Of a DNA stretch of 64,000 bases, positions 30,953 through 42,600 are shown one piece after another; position 1 is the first letter of the stretch; the number at the start of each line of letters is the position of its first letter. The DNA lies in contig CM030361.1 of NCBI GenBank assembly GCA_017893485.1, positions 307,549,224 to 307,613,223 of the forward strand, read 5' to 3'. The position numbers and the translations under genes were made by a program. The notes under the pieces were generated by a model. The model saw only the letters and a list, made by a program, of their open reading frames with translations. It was not told the origin of the DNA and searched no databases. This stretch comes from Hemerocallis citrina. Its lineage: Eukaryota > Streptophyta > Magnoliopsida > Asparagales > Asphodelaceae.

Positions 30953-33900
30953 ATGGCAACAGAGGCAAACAACCATAATTGGATACCAAAGAAGAGGATT
31001 TAAGCGATCTAGCAATGCGGACACCGGTAGTTGACAACCGGGCTCATATCTGTAAGAATATTACTAAAAATTCTTTTGATGGATTTTGTAAATTTAGGGG
31101 AAGTTGGAATGGTCCAATCAAAGCTTACAAGGTATGCTATCGTTGTTAGGGATTTCTACCGAAAACCCCTATTAGGATCTTGTTGAGTTATTCGATGCAA
31201 TCAACACAAACCACCAAGCACATATGAGATCATACCAAACACACCAAAGCACACACAAATTTGTCCCTGTTGGGGCTTTCGCCTTAATCCGGGGGAGAAG
31301 CAACTCAAGATATTATTCAACTAGAGAATATACAAGAATATTACAATTCTCACCACGACCCTCTCTCAAGCCTCACCAGCAAGTATTAGTTGTTTACAAT
31401 TAGAGAATCACTCAATCTCTCCTTCAATGAAGTACTCTCTCTCTCTCTCTCTCGGCTCTCAATGGAGGCCAATAACAACAATATATAGAGATCTAGATGT
31501 AGGATTATATGATTAGACAGAAATAAATTTATTTATTGGTCATTTTTTAATAGAGCAATTTTTTGTTTATTCACAAATATTGATATTGTGCATCAATAAG
31601 GTCCATGCTGCATAGTAATTATGTCTATGCACAAAGAACATATTCACAGTCTATAATAAAACTGGACATTCTATTTGGCAGACTGTAGCACAACAAGTGA
31701 GAAGGTTGACTCGAACTTGTTGTGCTAGTTCGTTTAGTACGAATTGATGGAACAAAGAATGATTACACTTGTAAATATCCACAAGACAATGTTATCGTTA
31801 ACGACAATATAAACATGACCTCTAAATCCTGAGCATATAGTGAACTCATTTTTTAATATCGTGCATTTTGATAAATCAAAGAGTGAGGTATTCTAGACCA
31901 ATACCTCGATGCATTGGATGTGTCTTATTAGAAATATGAGAACATGTATTTGTAATACGGAATCCTATCTCTAAAAGAGAAGATATTCCCTTGTTCATTT
32001 AACGGATGTTATAATCTAACAATAAAATCTCATGGGTATATTTTACATTTTTTTTTATATACAAAATTTTATTTTGTTAAAAATAATTTTTAGAGTCATT
32101 GTAAGATTGTATAAAAGGTTAAATGTGAAAACAAGGTTTAAGTTACAAATTGATCCATGAAGGTGGTATCACGAATTCCAAGGGTGCATTTGTGATATCG
32201 GTAAAGAAGGGGTGTTTTGTAGAACTATATTGTGATAAGGGTCTAATAATAATGTAGATTTTAGTTGGGGAGCAAAATACAAATACATAGTGGACAGTAT
32301 TGTAATTTTATCCCAACTCGAATTTCCTAAAGTTCCTAACCCTAGGCTTTCATCTCCTTTATAAATATGAGAGCAAGGGTAAAACATAGCCGTCTCTCTT
32401 GTGCCTCCCACCAGGATATATAAAAAAATGGGAGGAAGAACTAGAGTTAGAATTGAAGGAGAAAAAGAAATAAGAAATCAAAGCTTGAAGGTAATATTAT
32501 TGATTTCTAATTCTTTTATTTTATTTGAGATTAGATTAAATATTAGATCATTGTGATCTTGGAAATAGGGAAGAACAAAATCCCAACACTATAGAAAACC
32601 TAGTTTGATATCTTGATACAATAGCCTTTAGATGTTACTGAAGATATAACCCTACGATAAGAGCCTTACGATCTGACTTGAAGAGCAAATTGGGCTTCTC
32701 ACGAATCACGAAGACCCGACCAAAAAAATTCATCGGTGCCGCGCGCGGTCGACTGCAACCCAAGTTCGGTCGATCGTCCCCCTCTCGGGAACTTCTGCTG
32801 AGTAGGGTAGTCGACTGCACCCCAAGTACGGTCGATCGCAACTCCTGCTGCTACTGCTGCTGACTGTTTCCCTTGCTTCCACTCCGTCTCCGATTATCTT
32901 GATTCCTCCATTGTCTCATTATCTTCTTATCCAACATAGTATGCAAGACATAAACCCAACACTCGTATCCCAGTAGTGAAAGAAATAATAGATAGTAATG
33001 GCTGGCAAAGTTTTTTCACAATTGATACGAAAAAATCATCCCATAAGATTGTCGAGGCTTTGATTGAGAGATGGTGTGACACTACCCACACATTTCATCT
33101 CCCTTGTTGTGAGTTGGGATTTACACCGTTGGATTGGGCAATTTTAACCGGAATATCCATTGGAATTGGCGACCAAACACCATGTAACGACAAGGAATAT
33201 CCATTCGAAAGAGTACAGTCCCGCTTCTTTCCTGAACTTACTTCTGATGATTGGAAGTCTAAAGGAATTCGTTGTTCGTTCCTGAAGTTTTTTTTTTTTA
33301 CATTAGTGTGATTGAGACAGAAAAAACTGACAACGATACAACTGTGAAAGTCACTAGGGCCTTTTTTATTGTTTCTTGGGTGAATTCCTTTTCGCCAATG
33401 GTGCTTATGTTATTAGCTGTGGCTGGCTTGCAGCTCTTGAAGATTTGACTAAAGTTGGTACATTTGATTGGGGTAGTCAAGCTTTGACACTATTATACAT
33501 GTCTCTGGATGCTTGTTCTAGGAATAAAGTGAAATCATTCAATGGCCCATGGCAAGTATTGGAGATAGTTTTATTAATTACAGTACTTATTTAAAGTTTT
33601 ATATAAAAATGTATTCCATAGTAATATATCTTTATATTGTCAGTGCTTGGCATATAAATACACACATGTGTGTGTTCCAATCACTGTAAATACGGGAAAT
33701 GTTGCGGACACGTTGTGAGCCACTGACAAAAGGACAAAGATAACATGTTGGAACAAAAGTGAAATTGAGTACCGAAGAACAGATCATGTTAGATACAATA
33801 TATCTATAGCTAGATACCAATTGGAGATGTGAATTTCTCCATCAATATGACAACCGTATTTGGGATCTTCACATGAGGGTGAGCATGATATTATGCTCAC

Positions 33901-34822
33901 TAATATCATGTCCCGTCACCAAGTTGTTTTCCATTATTGTGAGCAGGTAATAGTTAATATTTGTCACTTTATCCAATGTTATATTTACCTTCTTATTTAG
34001 CAAATGTTTAATTTTTTGGAGGTTACTAATTATGTTGTAGGGTGTTTGGTACCGTGGTGATCGGTGTTACCGTCAACTGACTAAGATTATAGTAATACCA
34101 AAAGAACCACCAGCTGTTATGTTAAGAATACAAGTATAAGATATATGTCCACCTATTGACGCTTCTCAGTTGGTGCAGCCAGTAACTCAACGAATATATG
34201 ATAAGTATTGGGCCAAAGTATCAATAGGTGCTATTATGAAGAAAGTCTCGCATGCGGCAAATATTGATTTCATTGAACCAGCTAGCATTAGTGACCCGAT
34301 TGCACAGTTACCATTTCCTACTCCACCATTTTGGGCCCCTTCAGAGTATGTAACACAACCATTTCAGAAACAGTCTGTGGACTACGGGGAGTGTGTAGTG
34401 GAAATGCCATTATATACCGGGGGAACAATAACGAGAAGTTATCCACGTGAACCTGTTCATTTAGAATCTTGCGGTTCCAAATTTTATGTAAGTTTATTTA
34501 CAACATTCATGCTTTACAAAAATGATCTTAATTGACTATATTTACATATGAAATATAACATGAGGAACTGTACCAAGAACATGCTCAAGCAACTAATACG
34601 GAGGAACAAAATACCGAAGACTCATTCTAACAGAAACAGTATTAAGGTCCTCTATTCCAAATCAAGTTTTCGATCGCCGCATATCAATATCAGGAGATCA
34701 CCCATTGCATTCGGGTCGACAGGCCATGCATACGAATTTTGATTACAACAACAATTATTATGGATCATCTATTCCAACACCGGATTTCGTGCCAAACACC
34801 CAACCTGAGTATGATGATTAGA
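30953..34822 (+). pseudogene. PMD (MAIN-like) gene captured inside the Harbinger element
   Basis: Pieces in order are a short N-terminal part (30953-31143), an LTR-like insertion (31144-32961), a PMD core (GWQSFFTI, ALIERWCDTTHTFHLPCCELGFTPLDWAILTGISIG, about 32967-33290), a frameshift at a T-run near 33290-33360, then GEFLFANGAYVISCGWL with LTKVGTFDWGSQALTLLYMSL (33370-33560), a decayed stretch, and a C-terminal part (34080-34822) ending in TAG. Several stops and shifts remain. It is only distantly similar to the PMD at 24732-26351. It lies upstream of the transposase on the same strand and within the TIRs, so it moves with the element. Exon limits are uncertain. Confidence 0.72.
31144..32961. 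mobile_element. LTR-like insertion in the PMD gene (solo-LTR candidate, 1.8 kb)
   Basis: It starts TGTTAGGG and ends CCCAACA, the usual TG...CA LTR termini. It is flanked by atcgt (31139-31143) and ctcgt (32962-32966), a 5-bp duplication with one change. Removing the insertion and one flank joins the PMD reading frame exactly. Inside are a (CT)n run at 31435-31452 and a possible TATA (tttataaatatg, near 32358). No coding domain is seen, so it may be a solo LTR or a small non-autonomous element; the superfamily is not decided. Confidence 0.7.
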
Positions 34823-35234
34823 TATGGCATATTTCAAATGTTGGCGTACATCTGAAAGAACAACATGATTATTGTAATATGAATTTACATTAAACCATGT
34901 TTCATGAGTTCAAGTGTGATTTAGTTTTTTTGGAATGCCAAATTTGAACCAATGGTATTTATGTACTTTGCTACCACATTGGATCCTCTAACCTATTAAC
35001 ATGAATTAATCAATCCATTGTATTTTGGAAATCTAAAAAGGAGATTCAAAATCTTTTTAATGTCACATCATATCATGTCACGTCATTTCAGGATTTAAGA
35101 CTTTTTGTCCATACTCTGTTGTTTGTAAATTTTTTTTTGGAAATTTGACTAGTGTAGAAGATGCCGCAAGCTCCTTATATATTGCTGATCTTGAGATTAA
35201 CTTTGAACACCCACACCTAATCACCAATACATAA

Positions 35235-36417
35235 ATGGCTTCTACCAGCTATGCTTTGGAATCTTCTTCATCTGATGAGGAAAATGATGTGCTTGCGGTG
35301 ATTATGAATCAATGTATGAATGTATTGTCGTTAGTTATTCAAGAAAATCAACATACAAATCACCGCCGGTATATTCGTCGGGAAAGAGAAGATGGTGATA
35401 GACGTCTTCACAGGGTTTATTGTGCCGATAATTCTATTTCGACGTAGTTTTCGTATGTGCTGGGATTTATTCAATCAGATACTCCAAGCAACTGTAAGTT
35501 ATGATCGATATTTTCTTCAACGTCAAGATGCAACCAAAAATTCTAGCTTATCACCACATCAAAAAATTACTGCTGTAATACGCTATTTGGCATATGGAAC
35601 TTCTGCCGATGTAGTTGACAAGTACGTACGTATTGGCGAATGTACGATCTTGAAGACATTGCGACAATTTTGCGTGGCAATTGTTAACGTGTTCGGCCCA
35701 CAATACATGAGTCAACCAACAACAAATGATGTGGAGAGGCTATTGGCAGAAAATTCATCTTGGGGGTTTCCAAAAATGTTAGAAAGTATTGATTCCATGC
35801 ATTCGGCATGGAAAAATTGTCCGGCAACCTGGCATGCTCAATACACTGGTCACGTTCGTGAACCCGCTATCATTCTTGAAGCAGTGGCATCTTACGATCT
35901 ATGGTTTTAGCATTCATTCTTTGGAATGTCGGGGTGCAATAATGATCTTAACGTACTCAACCGTTCTCCACTATTCAACGACATTCTCGATGGTTGTGCA
36001 CCACCTGCTAATTTTGTAATTAATAATTGTGCGTACAACATGGGGTACTATTTAGTTGATGGTATATACCCCCCATCGGAGACTATAGTGAAGACTTACT
36101 TAGCCCCAGATACACCGAAAAATAAAAAAAATTCCCAGATGCAAGAGTCTGCATGAAAGGATGTTGAGCGCGCCTTCGGGGTATCACATGAACGATTTGC
36201 TATAATTAGAGGTCCAGCCAGACTTTGGGATGCTGACAATCTCTCATATATTATGAAAATGTGTATCATATTATAAAATATGATTGTTGAGGATGAAAGG
36301 GGAAATGGGATTGGTGAATATGTATACGACCAACATGCTAACTCGATCGTCATACCTAACAACATTACTAATAACCATGAAATAAAAGACATCTACATAT
36401 TTTTCCAATTAAAAAAA
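35235..36417 (+). pseudogene. PIF/Harbinger DDE transposase, broken
   Basis: It starts at ATG 35235 (MASTSYALESSSSDEEND). A frameshift near 35440 leads into FRMCWDLFNQIL, LSPHQKITAVIRYLAYG, ESIDSMHSAWKNCPATW (first catalytic Asp), DLWF-stop, GMSGCNNDLNVLNRSPLF (second Asp), GYYLVDGIYPP, and KDVERAFGV (Glu) after another stop. In-frame stops are at 35908-35910 (TAG where Trp is expected), 36154-36156 (TGA where Arg is expected) and near 36275. All three acidic residues survive, so decay is by nonsense rather than loss of the active site. This enzyme would cut TIR ends and target TAA/TTA. Confidence 0.88.
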
Positions 36418-36511
36418 ACATATTTCTAAAAGACGATACAATAACATATAACTAATAATAATGAAGTACTACTTTATTCCCGACGGTAGCCCCTTTATGC
36501 ATGATTTCATT

Positions 36512-37382
36512 CTATCGACACAAAAAATAATAACGTTGACTTTCAGATAAGCTACTCAAATCCATACACATTATGCGATCTTCTTCTTCTCTTTCTCTCA
36601 AATCGAAATCTCGTTGTTTCATCTCTAACCTCTTTTCCTGCGTACTAATATAAAAATTGTTAAAATTTCTCGTCTCTTCAACCATTGCAGAAACATCGGT
36701 GGATTCAGCGGTGTGCTTCCCTTTTTTCTTTGCTTCTTTCCTACCGGGTGGTCGAGGAAGTGGCATAGGTGCATTGAGATCAACTGGTATATCTAAATCC
36801 CACTATACGTTTGTGGCTGAACGTGTTGAACTACCACATTCGCTATACTGAGTATTTGAGATTAGTTCAAAAACGTGAGTTGTACGAGTGGAAAATTTCG
36901 GTTGATCTTTCAAAATTTCATAACACTCTTCAAATTTGAAGGCCTTGCTAGCCAATTGCATATATTCCATTTGCGCGTCGCGTACCTATCATAATTAATA
37001 AATGTTGATGAAGATTAAGTACACGGAATTTATTTTGATAAACGATACATATTAAATTTATGAAATTCATTAAAACAAAACACACCTTATCCGCATCCGT
37101 AGTACCGCTTGCCGCTCTATTGGTCACACTGCTCAACTTCGCAATATACAATGTTACTTCCTTTGACATAGTTGAGAATCGACTGGAAAGAGAGCCGACT
37201 GTTCTATCTGGTGTGGTTCCTAACAGATTCACAAAAGTGAGAGAAACCCGATCCCAAAATTGTGTTCCACTTTGATCGCTACCGATCACTGGATCTTGGG
37301 TGATAGCAACCCAACTTTGAGCCAAAATAATATCCTCATATACGGAGTGTGCCCCACCTCTAATTGGACGTGGATTTGCCAT
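36512..37382 (-). pseudogene. PIF/Harbinger ORF1, NAM-associated/Myb-like protein
   Basis: ATG at 37382 starts MANPRPIRGG, then SVYEDIILAQSWVAITQDP and QFWDRVSLTFVNLLG, the trihelix/Myb-like DNA-binding part typical of ORF1 in plant PIF/Harbinger. An intron of about 100 bp follows DADK (donor GTGTGT, acceptor ending atag near 36988). The second exon has RDAQMEYMQLASKAFKFEECYEILK and a basic, Glu-rich C-terminus. One TAG lies before WDLDI. ORF1 proteins bind element ends and assist the transposase. It converges on the transposase. Confidence 0.82.
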
Positions 37383-37739
37383 AAAATTAAAGTAAAACAA
37401 TATTGAAAAAATAGGGGAATAAAGAGAGAGAGGAAGCCAAAATGAGAATTTGTGAGCTGCGGATTATAGAGATAAGATAGCTAATTCTTGTTGATTGTTT
37501 GAGACTTTGGATGAGGAGAGAGGAAATGAGAATAACAGAGAGTGAGAGGAAATGAGAAGAACAAAGGTTGACTTGGTTGTTTATTTGTAGTAGAATTTAT
37601 TTTAATTTTAATTTTTTTTTGTAGCCGTTGCGATGCGTTTGTACAAAAAAAACTAGCCGTTGTAAGATAGGGAATATTAACGTTGAGATGGAATAAGGGT
37701 AAATACGTAAATCAACAATTCAAAGGAGGGAAAAAAGGA

Positions 37740-37995
37740 GGGATGGTAGATAATCTACCATCCGACCTTTTTTTTTGTTTTTATATGAAGGGACGGTAAA
37801 TTATTTACCGCCCTTCACATTTTTTTAAATTATTTCTTTAATTAATTAAATAGATGAAAGATTATCCCTCGTCTGTTAATGTTCCGGCTTAAAATGTGTA
37901 GGGACGATGTCTTATTTTTCGTCCCACGTCTCCGATGAAAGATAATCTTTCGTCCCATTAAACGGACGGAAGATAAATTTTTAGTCTGCTATATT
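37740..37995. repeat. right subterminal palindromes of the Harbinger element
   Basis: About six palindromes follow the left-cluster pattern, for example gatggtagataatctaccatc near 37743, gggacggtaaattatttaccg near 37793 and gatgaaagataatctttcgtc near 37935. An extra inverted copy of the TIR-like cgactac word lies near 38068. Confidence 0.75.
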
Positions 37996-38141
37996 TTGGC
38001 AAAAGCCATTTCATCTCCCAAATTTGCCGACCAATGTTCATCTTATCGCCAAAATTTGGGTAAATGGCCAACGACTACGGCAATTTTATTTTCAAATTTT
38101 CCAAAATTTAGGTAAATGGACGACGACTACAAATGCTTTAA

Positions 38142-39692
38142 GCAATATTAGAAATTGATGATTATCACTGATAAGCGAGGTAGTAAATAAGTCTGCTTAT
38201 AGTTAGAACTATAAATAAAAATTCATGCGCTTTAAGCGCATTATAATTCTATAATTTTCTTATATATAAAAAATGTGCAATATATATAGTATGTAGGATT
38301 CATATTGTACATGTGACGCACCGGAGTGGAATAAATCAAAAGGAAAATGGCCCTAAGTAGCGAATGTTGAATAATAATATCATCATATGACTTTCAAGTT
38401 TCAAGTAGGGCTGACAGCGGATCGGGTTTGGACTGGACCTATATAGACCCATACCCGAAGCTTAAAACATGGGCCTAGACCCTGCCTGGCTTTTATTGGG
38501 TTTAAAAAAATGTACTTAAAAAATAGGTTCAGGCCTAGGCCTTATATATGTTTTAATATATAACTTTGCAAGAAAATAAAATGACATTGAGAATAAGATA
38601 CGGCAAAAGAAAACTACAATAATAGCTTTAAATTTGTGTATAATTCGTATTTAATTGTTCTTACTTTGTTATCTATACTTTTTACTTTAGGAAAAAAATT
38701 CTTTACTCATCATTCATTTTAGAATAGAGTATTAAAATTTTTAGGATAATGGAAATAGATAGTGAAAGAAAATAATGCAATATTATTGATCAAACCACTA
38801 CAAACTTGCAAACAATATGTGTTAAAACTTTTGGATTTTAAAATTCCACAAAAAACCTCCAATTATGCAGTTATTTACATATAAAATTTCTTAGCTGTTA
38901 AGTTTGTTGATGAAGAAAGAAATAACAATATATTTTAAGAACGGTAAGAATAAATAAACAAAGGAGCTTATAAACAAAGAATTTTTTGTCGTACTCACCC
39001 ACTTTTTGAAAATATTTGGGGGTCTGACACACTTTTGAAAACAATAGCGATCCACTTTTTTATTAGAAATAATTCCAATACCGATCCTATGCCGTTATTT
39101 TTAATAACGACATCATTTTATATTTTTTTTGCGTGTCGTTATTTGGAATAACGACATCAGTATATTTCGCATACGAGCGTGAATCTTCTCACTTGAAATA
39201 ATTTAAGTGTTGAAACAACTTATAAATAATGTCGTTATCCCAAAAATAACATTCGAATAACCGATGCCGTTAGTTAGTTAGTAGTTGAGCAATACTCTTA
39301 CAACTTATTATCGCACTTGAATTTCATCAATAATTTGTTCTCTTACAAGTATACGATCGCTTTCCTCATCGAAAACCTTCTAGATCATTAGATCATGCAG
39401 AACACCTCGTGTACTTAGCAGTCTAGTCGAGTAAATAACTTTTACAAATATTGTAAATCACGAAAAGTTTAAACTAAAAATATAAATAGTCAAAGGGGGT
39501 AATACAAAAGAATACCAAAAGAGGGATCTGAACATAATTTTTCATTACCCAAAAATATTTCCAAATCCATCCAAAATTATATCCGGAAAACTCTCCCGCC
39601 CTCTCGTCTCTCCTCTTCCCTCCAAACCCCCCCTCCATTTCCCGCCCTTCTTCAATCCCGCCAATTCCCATCCGCCTCCGCCGTCAGCGGCG
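38142..39692. other. intergenic region upstream of the host gene
   Basis: 38404-38550 resembles a degenerate hAT-type fragment (agggctgacagcggatcggg); this call is weak. 39080-39270 holds three imperfect palindromes built on gccgttattttt/aataacgac. 39590-39692 is a C/T-rich leader just before the ATG at 39693 and probably is 5'UTR. No coding frame of note is present before that. Confidence 0.5.
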
Positions 39693-42600
39693 ATGATGAA
39701 GGAGGCACGGCTGACGTCAGCGGCGGCGACGACGACGACGACCTACGAGCAGTCGCCGGGGTCGCCGAGCTTCAGGTACTATTTCCAGGATCCGGTCACC
39801 AAGCCGCTGCCTCGGAGCGATTCAGGTATTTATGGTCTTAGGCACGTGCAATGCACGTGTTTCTTTTCTGAGTAGTTTCACTTTAAAGGGCTTTGGGAAC
39901 ATAATAACATAATAACCTGCACAAATTGCACAACATAAAATAGTTTTGAGAGGCTCATAAAGTTATATAGAACTTCAGAAAAAGCGTGAGAAACTTATGA
40001 ATATTGTCTCTACCGTAATTAATGAAATCTTCGTTATCATCTTCATAAAGCAGATGGTTTAGAGAATCACTCTCAAATTATAATGTTATCCAATTGAATA
40101 TTGCTAAAGCTAAAAAATGCATGCATTGAAAATATGTCACAAATTCAGCTAATTTATGTTAATATATATATTATAACATCATTAACATTCAGTAAATAGA
40201 TTATACATTATAAATCATGTATTATAGCACATGTTAGGATAAAATGATAGAGTAAGTTTCCTATAAAAAAATGATAGAGTAAGAAAATGATATAAAAATA
40301 ATTTTATGAATTGTGTTTGCTTAAAAATTTAATTATAAGTTAGGGGATGATGGTGGGTTTGGGAAAAGACGTGAGATTGAGAAAGTTGGAGGGGAAGAGA
40401 CAGTATTTGAGGGACTGAGTTTTTTTTTTTTTTTTTTTGTTTTTTTGATAAAATTATGCGTAATGTACGTGTTAGTTAAACAGGAACGTCTACTTTTCCT
40501 CTCCTTTCTCCTTTTTTCAAAATAGATAAAAAAGAGAAGGGGTAGATTTTCTCTCATATTAGTATAAGATATAGATATAATATAATGTGGGTCGCGTTTC
40601 ATATTTTGTTGACAACAACTATTGTTGTTGATCCTTTCGAGACTATTGACATGTGCGATTCATGTGTTGTTCGATCCTCATAATAATGCTGGTTCCAATT
40701 CATAATTGTCCCCCCTGTATGTTCTGTGCACGATAGAGATATACAGAGCATGATGGTCAAGTTGGGTTGATTTTGTCAATTTTAAGGAGATATTGCTCAA
40801 TTTGGATTTCAATTTGAGATTTAATCATTTATTAGGGGTATGTATATATATACATGTAAAAAACTCTTAAATGTATAGTATTGGTAGTTATTTATCGCGT
40901 GCATTGCAGTGCATACACATTGTTAGGTTAAATGCAAAAGAATTATCTTGAATTTTTTGCAAAATTTTAAAAATTACTCTAAACTTGTTTTTATTGCAAA
41001 ACACTTTCCTGGCATTTCGATGGACAATTGATTTTTTATATATATAAAGGATAGAGTCGTAGGACTCCGGCCCAAAAATATATGTATAAATAACAGTGTG
41101 AAAGAGTACCATACAAATAAACAGCTTACAAGAAGCAAACTAATAAAAGCTACAATATAAGAGCAAACAAACTGAATAAAATAGCGCTGAAAACTAATAA
41201 GAAATTAGCTTCAGTAAACAGTAAACACAACACTCAGAAAAGAGAAACTAGTAGCATATCAGCAAAGATTAGCCACCAGCAAGAAACCGCACCAAGCCAG
41301 AGCATCCACAATAGTGCCGAACAGCAAGAGAAAGAACCTGACCACAACAAGCCTGAACTAGTGCCAAATCCACAAGAGAGAGACTCACATCCAAAAATCA
41401 TGAAATCTCAAATGTAGCGGATAACAAACCACCATCAGAAAGACACAGCAGAACAACAATCATAACTCAAAACAGAAATAGGTAGCAAGACGAGATATAG
41501 GTACACATCGTCTAACATAAATAAGAACAATACCAACTAAGAGCATCCACAATGGTTTTTCTCATTTGCTAAAATATGGCATCTCCAGTAATAGCAATTG
41601 GGGGACGATCGTGCAGTGGTGCTTTGCTAAATCTTTCTCATTTGGGATAACATATTAAAAGACCAAATTACCCCCTCAGCAAAGAACCCATACGTGCAGT
41701 GGTTTGATGGATTGAAGGGCAATTTTGGGGGAAAAAATCCGAAACAAAATCCAAAAAAAAAAATATTTTTTTTTTTACTGTAGCTAGACGGGAAATGATC
41801 TCCCGGACGGGGTATCATTCCCCGTCTGAGGAGATTTTTTTAAAAAAAATAAATACAATGGAAGGACGGGGTATGTTTCCCCGTCCGACCCATTTATAAA
41901 AATAAAAAATAAAAAAAATAGCGGAGTGACGGTATATGATATCCCGTCTCACTCGATTAAAAAAATTTAAAATCGGAGCGACGGAATATGATATACCGTT
42001 CTTTATAATTTGAGAATTGCTATACTGGTTTCTCATATATGAGAAACCAGTATAGCAAATATGCTATAAAATGGCATATAGCAAAACCACTGCAGCCATC
42101 CGTTTCTTATAAAATGGCAAAATGCCAATTATAAGAAACCACTGTGGATGCTCTAAGTAGATTAGAGGAAACACACTAGGTAGTGAGAGACACTAGGTAG
42201 TGAGAGAAAAGAACAGGACAAAGCAACTAGATGAAGCTCTTTAAAAGCAAGAAGTGTTGCGAACTATAAGCACCAACACTTACCGCTAAAGGTAGTGCTC
42301 CTGGCACGAAATAATAGAAACCTGCACACAAACAATCAAAAGAGAAGAAAGATATGCCAAGAGAACTCCAATGGTCGTGGAAAGTCATCACTGCAAGTTA
42401 ATATTTGGAAAGGCTTGCACACCTAAAACGGTGATGCATTGATGATATATATAGAGTTTTTACAGATCCTGTCAGATCCTATGATTAGTTACAGATCTTA
42501 TCTTCAGGGATACAAGTAGTGCAGTTACAGATCTATTCTTTTGGAATCAGTTGTTGCCACAATTACAGATCTGCAGATCTTTAGGAGTTGTTACAGATTG

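Larger units (their letters stand above)
30204..38138. mobile_element. PIF/Harbinger element with TIRs, TAA duplication and captured PMD gene (7.9 kb)
   Basis: The left end GAGCATCTGTAGTCGTTGTC and the right end (reverse complement AAGCATTTGTAGTCGTCGTC) match at 17 of 20 positions. TAA flanks both sides (30201-30203 and 38139-38141), the target type of PIF/Harbinger. Inside, left to right, are subterminal palindromes, a PMD gene (plus), the transposase (plus), ORF1 (minus, converging) and subterminal palindromes. A 1.8-kb LTR-like insertion sits at 31144-32961. Both element genes carry stops, so this copy is inactive without help. Confidence 0.87.

Noticed and set aside
31435..31452. (CT)n microsatellite
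   Set aside because: An ordinary short simple repeat within the LTR-like insertion.
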